A DNA stretch of 18,306 nucleotides from JAVVEW01 sp032251045 (lineage in GTDB: Bacteria > Pseudomonadota > Gammaproteobacteria > Methylococcales > Methylomonadaceae): positions 1-18,306 of the forward strand of contig JAVVEW010000048.1 of assembly GCA_032251045.1 (NCBI GenBank). The letters are read 5' to 3'. The notes under the pieces were generated by a model, which worked only from the letters and a program-made list of their open reading frames with translations, was not told the origin of the DNA and did not search any database. Below are positions 14,317-18,306 of this stretch, piece after piece (the stretch's first letter is position 1; every line of letters starts with the position of its first letter). Made by a program: the position numbers and the translations under genes.

Positions 14317-15504
14317 TTAGGCACACTTCCAGCTTGCTTCTTCGCATTCTTTCATGAGCTTTTGCAACTCAACCGCCTGCCGAAACAGCTGCGATTCTTT
14401 AACAAAAGCAAGATGCCGTTTCGCATCGGCAAACTGGCCCGTTGAAAATGCAGCAAAGCCCAGTGCGTAACGTATAGGCTCGTCACTGAGCAACTGCGCC
14501 CGATAAAGAGCTTGTTCCATATTGGTGACTTTTTCATAGTGTTTAAGCGCAATCAGGATAGCCATACGTTGCTTGAGCTTGACCTTCTGGTCAGATACGC
14601 GGGCATTTAATTCAAGTGCGCGATAATAACGTCCGGCCCGTTTGTAAAGCTCGGCCGCTTCAGAAAAGAATTCCGGGTCGTAGCGAGAAATACGTTCGAG
14701 TACGCCGGCCGCCGCATGAGTTTTGCCCTGGTCAAGATAGGTATGCGCTAACACTTTGGCAATTTTGACATCGCTTGGGAAACGTAAACTGGCCACCTCC
14801 ATAATGCGCGCTGCTTCGGTGTATTGCTTACTCAGACGCAGTGCATTACCAATGGCGACATACGCTTTCGGCTTAGCCTTGGATAACTCAAGATAGCGGG
14901 TACCGATGGCCGCAGCCTCTTGATATAAGCCTAACTCCAGTGCGTAAAATGTCTTCCGTTCCAGAAAACTGTAACGCTCAGGAAACAAAGCCTCACCTGC
15001 ATTCAAGGCCGCCCACGCCCGGTCGTGATTTTTCAATTGCCAATGCGACTGGGCAGCCATTTCGTACAGACTGGGATAGCCTTTTTGTAAATCGCCAAGC
15101 TTGCCGATCGATGTCAAGGTCTGCTCATATTCCTGCAACCCAAAATGACACTGAGCTAAATACACATAGAGCAAAGGCTCTTTTTGGCCTTTCTCAATCG
15201 CCTTGTAGAAATCGTCCTTAGCAGGCGCATAATGGTTCAACCCCATTTCCGCCATGCCCAACAGGGTATAAAAACGCGCCCAATCAAAATTTTCGTCCGC
15301 CTCGGCCTCTTCCAGGTCGATTTCATGCAAGGTTTTCAGTGCCCGATCGAAATAATTGTCCTTGATCAGCAAGGCCGCCAAGGGCAATAACTCTTCAGGC
15401 TTGAATTGCTGCTGTTTTTTAGGCGCAGCCACGCTTAACGAAACCATTGAACACAATAAGACCAGCGCTAAAAAATGCCTGTACCTTGTTAACATCATCA
15501 GCAT
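14317..15504 (-). CDS. Periplasmic TPR protein of the TonB2-type locus
   Basis: The 395-residue protein has an N-terminal signal peptide (MLMMLTRYRHF, then hydrophobic, cleavage near SVAA at 27). The Cys at 18 is preceded by Leu-Leu and does not form a lipobox. The rest is helical tetratricopeptide-like repeats, for example ARFYTLLGMAEMGLNHYAPA, PLLYVYLAQCHFGLQEYEQ, KAYVAIGNALRLSKQYTEA and VAKVLAHTYLDQGKTHAA-like segments. A TPR protein follows tonB2 in the Vibrio TonB2 locus as well, where it is thought to assist the TonB complex; that role here is inferred. The ATG lies three bases after the tonB stop, with GTAGG upstream. A 96-base structured spacer separates it from the receptor gene. Confidence 0.85.
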   Translation of the reverse strand: MLMMLTRYRHFLALVLLCSMVSLSVAAPKKQQQFKPEELLPLAALLIKDNYFDRALKTLHEIDLEEAEADENFDWARFYTLLGMAEMGLNHYAPAKDDFYKAIEKGQKEPLLYVYLAQCHFGLQEYEQTLTSIGKLGDLQKGYPSLYEMAAQSHWQLKNHDRAWAALNAGEALFPERYSFLERKTFYALELGLYQEAAAIGTRYLELSKAKPKAYVAIGNALRLSKQYTEAARIMEVASLRFPSDVKIAKVLAHTYLDQGKTHAAAGVLERISRYDPEFFSEAAELYKRAGRYYRALELNARVSDQKVKLKQRMAILIALKHYEKVTNMEQALYRAQLLSDEPIRYALGFAAFSTGQFADAKRHLAFVKESQLFRQAVELQKLMKECEEASWKCA

Positions 15505-15507
15505 GAC

Positions 15508-16155
15508 CTACCCCAACGTGAAACGAATTTTCTGTTTAGCCCAGACCTTGACAGCCTTGCCCTGATAACGTGCCGGCTCAAACCGCCATGCACGCATCCC
15601 CGCCAGCGCCGATTCTTCAAACACACCTTGAGGTGACGCCTCCAGCACTTGCACTTTTTCCACCGAGCCATCGACATTGATCAACACCGACATGACCACA
15701 TAGCCTTCGATGGCGCGTTTTTTAGCCGTCTTAGGGTATATGAAGTTACCTTTAACTTTCGGTTGTGGCATGGAATCAACCGCATCCTGGGTCATAACGG
15801 TTGGCTCGGTATTGCCCAGCAAGCTTTTATCGCCGCTAAAGCCCCCCATATCCAGCCCAGGCAAGCCCACGTCAATACCGGATAAGTTGGAGTTCAGGTT
15901 GGCCGAAGGTACAGGCGCCCTAGCGCGTTTGGGCTTGGGCTTGGGCTTTTTCTTCTCGACCTTCTTCTTGGGCTTAGGCTTTTCCTGCTTGACGATATTC
16001 ATGTTAGTCGGCTCAAGCATACGATCGTTTTTCAAGCCATCGTCCATCAGATTCATCATCAACACCAGTCCGAACACCAACACCGGCCCGATCAAGGCGC
16101 CTACCGCGCCCATGATGAATTTTCCTTGTCTGTCGGTATATGACTGCGTATTCAC
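15508..16155 (-). CDS. tonB: TonB family energy-transducing protein (TonB2 type)
   Basis: TonB spans the periplasm and passes proton-motive energy from ExbBD to outer-membrane receptors. The 215-residue form has one N-terminal membrane segment (about 15-35), a Lys/Pro-rich spacer (KPKPKKK...KPKPKPKR, 59-78), a Gly-rich link, and a C-terminal TonB domain (about 135-215) with YPKTAKKRAIEGYVVMSVLI, VDGSVEKVQVLEASP and AWRFEPA. The GTG at 16155 lies three bases after exbD. An ATG at 16113 with AAGGA upstream would remove 14 residues and is a reasonable alternative. The Lys-Pro repeats leave a visible TTGGGC-type low-complexity tract near 15930-15985. Confidence 0.92.
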   Translation of the reverse strand: MNTQSYTDRQGKFIMGAVGALIGPVLVFGLVLMMNLMDDGLKNDRMLEPTNMNIVKQEKPKPKKKVEKKKPKPKPKRARAPVPSANLNSNLSGIDVGLPGLDMGGFSGDKSLLGNTEPTVMTQDAVDSMPQPKVKGNFIYPKTAKKRAIEGYVVMSVLINVDGSVEKVQVLEASPQGVFEESALAGMRAWRFEPARYQGKAVKVWAKQKIRFTLG

Positions 16156-16158
16156 AGC

Positions 16159-16563
16159 TTAGCCCGCTTCTTTTTTGGTCGCCACGCCAACATCCTGGGC
16201 GCCGGACAGACGCGCCTGGTCAACCACCTCCACCAGCTTGCCAGCGGGAACGCCGTCATCGGTCACCACCAGCACGCTGGCATTGGAAGAGGCTTTTAGC
16301 ATGTCTCTGAGTTTGCTCTGAATCAGCCACACCCGGATAGGCTCACCATCCAGATAGGTTTCCCCACTGCTATCGATGTAAAGACGAATCGCCTTGGAAG
16401 AAGCCATGGAAGAACTGGACGCGCTAGGACGCTGTAATTCCAGTTTCATATCCTTGACAAAGGTTGTGGTTACCATGAAAAAGATCAATAAAATAAACAC
16501 AATATCGATCAATGGCGATATATCTAATGCTTGGGAGTAATCGGTTTTTTCGCGATAGCGCAT
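16159..16563 (-). CDS. exbD: Biopolymer transporter ExbD
   Basis: ExbD with ExbB forms the proton-driven motor that energises TonB. The 134-residue protein has one membrane segment near the N-terminus with the essential proton-carrying Asp (D20 in SPLIDIVFILLIFFMV, equivalent to Asp25 of E. coli ExbD). A periplasmic domain follows, ending DQARLSGAQDVGVAT. AGGTGA precedes the ATG. It lies 27 bases after exbB and three bases before tonB. Confidence 0.96.
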   Translation of the reverse strand: MRYREKTDYSQALDISPLIDIVFILLIFFMVTTTFVKDMKLELQRPSASSSSMASSKAIRLYIDSSGETYLDGEPIRVWLIQSKLRDMLKASSNASVLVVTDDGVPAGKLVEVVDQARLSGAQDVGVATKKEAG

Positions 16564-16590
16564 AGCTCACCTAAAGTCACTTAACGGCAA

Positions 16591-17187
16591 TCAGCGTACA
16601 TCGATGCTGATCAAATCTTTTATCTGCTCAAGTTCCGCCTGAATTTTACGCTGTTTTCTGTCCAGCATACTTTTGACCAGAACACCCGGAATTGCCACCG
16701 ACAAGCCCATTTGCGTGGTCAACAAGGCCTGGGCAATACCACCGGCAATACCCCCTGACTGGGTAAACAAGGCCATTTCAGCCAAGGAATTGAAGGTTTC
16801 AATCATGCCGGTCACAGTACCTAGCAAACCCATCAGCGGTGCAATCATGACAATCGTTTTGATCACCGCCGAATGCTTGCCCAGCTCTTTATCGATCGCC
16901 CAAAACTCAGCATCCAGACGGCGCCTTAAATAGTGTGGAGCACTGCTTTTAATCGCCAAGCCAACAGCCACTGCCTGCTCAAGCACATCGCGTGGCGCAT
17001 GCGCCGGCTGCTTGGCGATTTTGACCAGCAATTGCCTGACAGTGTCCTTGCCTCGACGCCGCAAAATCCAGTAACGGTAGCCCAGGCTATACCAAAGAAT
17101 CATGGTCAGGATAATCAACGGCGGCATCACAAACCCGCCTTTATCCATAAACCCCTGAATTTCTATAATGCTTTCCGAAAATGTCAC
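16591..17187 (-). CDS. exbB: MotA/TolQ/ExbB proton channel protein ExbB
   Basis: ExbB is the inner-membrane stator scaffold of the TonB motor. The 198-residue protein has three membrane segments (about 18-38, 110-131 and 145-170) and the family core IAPLMGLLGTVTGMIETF and GIAQALLTTQMGLSVAIPG. It starts at GTG (17187) with GAGG seven bases upstream; the nearby ATG is out of frame. The short form without an N-terminal extension matches ExbB2 of the Vibrio TonB2 system. The longer paralogue just upstream is the TtpC-like component. Confidence 0.95.
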   Translation of the reverse strand: MTFSESIIEIQGFMDKGGFVMPPLIILTMILWYSLGYRYWILRRRGKDTVRQLLVKIAKQPAHAPRDVLEQAVAVGLAIKSSAPHYLRRRLDAEFWAIDKELGKHSAVIKTIVMIAPLMGLLGTVTGMIETFNSLAEMALFTQSGGIAGGIAQALLTTQMGLSVAIPGVLVKSMLDRKQRKIQAELEQIKDLISIDVR

Positions 17188-17208
17188 GACATAGCCTCGT
17201 TAGCTTGC

Positions 17209-18306
17209 TTAACCGGCCAATTCAGGCGCCAATTCTGCTTGTTGATTAACGTCGGATTTTTGCGCCGTGTTCGGGTTGACAGGCTTAACGCCCGCACTCA
17301 CCGCCAGCGCCGCGCCACTGCGTTCCAGCAAGATGTTACTGACTTTCAAGGCGGCCTCTTCCAGGTCAAACTTGATACTTTCCGCCCAACTACCCAACAA
17401 GGTTCCCGCCAATACGGTGGGAATAGCGATAATCAGACCCAACTGCGTGGTTACCAACGCGATGGAAATGCCGCCGGAAAGCATTTTCGGATCCCCGGTA
17501 CCAAACTCGGTAATGATGTCAAATGTTGAGATCATCCCGGTCACCGTACCTAACAAACCTAACAGTGGCGAAATCGAGGCAATCACCAAAATCGCCGAAC
17601 CGTAGCGATTCAAAGCGCCAAATTCGTGCAACAACGCTTCGGAAATAACGTCATCCATGTGATCATGATGATGTTCGGAATTATTGATCACGGTTTTCAA
17701 TACGCGGGCAAATGGGCCTGATTGCTGCTCGCAATACGCAATTGCCTCTGTATCCTGGCCTCGCTCAACCAAACCATGCACCTCTTCGCCCAATGAACGG
17801 GTTTTTTTCGATGCCAGCACCAAAATCACGATACGCAACAGCACCAGGATGGCGGCCAACCCACCTAGACCGACAATGATCCAACCGATTTCACCGCCTG
17901 AATTAACAACGCTGAACGCGGTTTTTTCTTTCTTCTCGTCGATGGGCTTGTCTTTGGACTCAAATAAGAAAATTTGTAGCTTCTCCGGTGCATTGCCCGC
18001 CAACAAGGCATTGGCTGTGGCGGCAGCAGGAATACTCCAGAGCTTGAAACGCCCGGCACCGGCGGGCACCAGCAAGCCACTGCCCTTGTCACTGACGCCG
18101 TAGGCGGCAATATTACCCAGCTGCACTACAGTTCCAGACACTTCCGTGCCGTCGGTCAGAAAAAATTTGGCCTCTGATTGATGCACCCGCCCCAACTTCC
18201 CGAGTAACGCAGTAGCCTGAGCAAATAATTGCTGAATTTTTTCCGCTTGTTCCGCTTGCTCAAACTCAGGCTTGTCTTCCAGCGACAAGCCATAATTGGC
18301 CAAACT
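17209..18306 (-). CDS. TtpC-like MotA/TolQ/ExbB protein, N-terminus missing
   Basis: Only the last 365 residues are in the window; the frame runs off the right edge with no start. The visible part begins with a Gln/Glu-rich helical stretch and a beta-rich periplasmic region (TDGTEVSGTVVQLGNIAAYG). A membrane segment follows around 138-163 (GWIIVGLGGLAAILVLL). The TolQ/ExbB core has ISPLLGLLGTVTGMISTFDI and GGISIALVTTQLGLIIAIP. This long-N-terminus architecture, placed before exbB-exbD-tonB, matches TtpC of the Vibrio TonB2 system, which is required for that system to work. A His cluster HHHDHMDD lies in the cytoplasmic stretch before the core. exbB starts 21 bases after its stop. Confidence 0.9.
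   Translation of the reverse strand, partial: SLANYGLSLEDKPEFEQAEQAEKIQQLFAQATALLGKLGRVHQSEAKFFLTDGTEVSGTVVQLGNIAAYGVSDKGSGLLVPAGAGRFKLWSIPAAATANALLAGNAPEKLQIFLFESKDKPIDEKKEKTAFSVVNSGGEIGWIIVGLGGLAAILVLLRIVILVLASKKTRSLGEEVHGLVERGQDTEAIAYCEQQSGPFARVLKTVINNSEHHHDHMDDVISEALLHEFGALNRYGSAILVIASISPLLGLLGTVTGMISTFDIITEFGTGDPKMLSGGISIALVTTQLGLIIAIPTVLAGTLLGSWAESIKFDLEEAALKVSNILLERSGAALAVSAGVKPVNPNTAQKSDVNQQAELAPELAG

Noticed and set aside
15930..15985. TTGGGC-type tandem repeats
   Set aside because: They are explained by the Lys-Pro repeats of the TonB spacer region and are not an independent repeat element.
1..18306. CRISPR array, insertion sequence, prophage or toxin-antitoxin module
   Set aside because: No regularly spaced repeats, transposase, integrase or small paired toxin/antitoxin frames were found; gene content and style look uniform and chromosomal.

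Overview
The window is gammaproteobacterial chromosome. The evidence is the order thrS-infC-rpmI-rplT-pheS-pheT-ihfA-merR, an IHF alpha subunit very close to the enteric form, and a Vibrio-type TonB2/TtpC energy-transduction module. Protein sequences would fit an environmental group such as the Methylococcales, but genus-level assignment is an inference. Every confident gene lies on the minus strand, so the biological reading direction is from high to low coordinates.

Region A (18306 down to 9317) is an outer-membrane uptake locus. In reading order it encodes a TtpC-like MotA/TolQ/ExbB protein cut by the window edge, ExbB, ExbD, TonB, a periplasmic TPR protein, a large TonB-dependent receptor with two small N-terminal beta-sandwich modules, and a secreted parallel beta-helix protein. 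The first five genes are 3 to 27 bases apart. The receptor and the beta-helix gene follow after spacers of 96 and 98 bases, each holding an inverted repeat. A dedicated TonB motor, a receptor and a secreted partner together suggest uptake or surface handling of one ligand, whose identity the sequence does not show.

Region B (9316 down to 8891) holds a palindrome, a strong sigma70-type promoter, tRNA-Val(GAC) with encoded CCA, and a hairpin terminator just before thrS.

Region C (8890 down to 1223) is the translation operon: threonyl-tRNA synthetase, IF-3 (apparently starting at a rare ATC codon), ribosomal proteins L35 and L20, both phenylalanyl-tRNA synthetase subunits, IHF alpha and a MerR-type regulator. 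A 360-base spacer with a probable terminator separates rplT from pheS.

Region D (1222 down to 1) holds a gene for an autotransporter-type beta-barrel without a recognisable passenger, 29 bases behind merR. It ends at a strong bidirectional terminator, beyond which a short run of back-to-back hairpins, or the end of an opposing gene, reaches the window edge.
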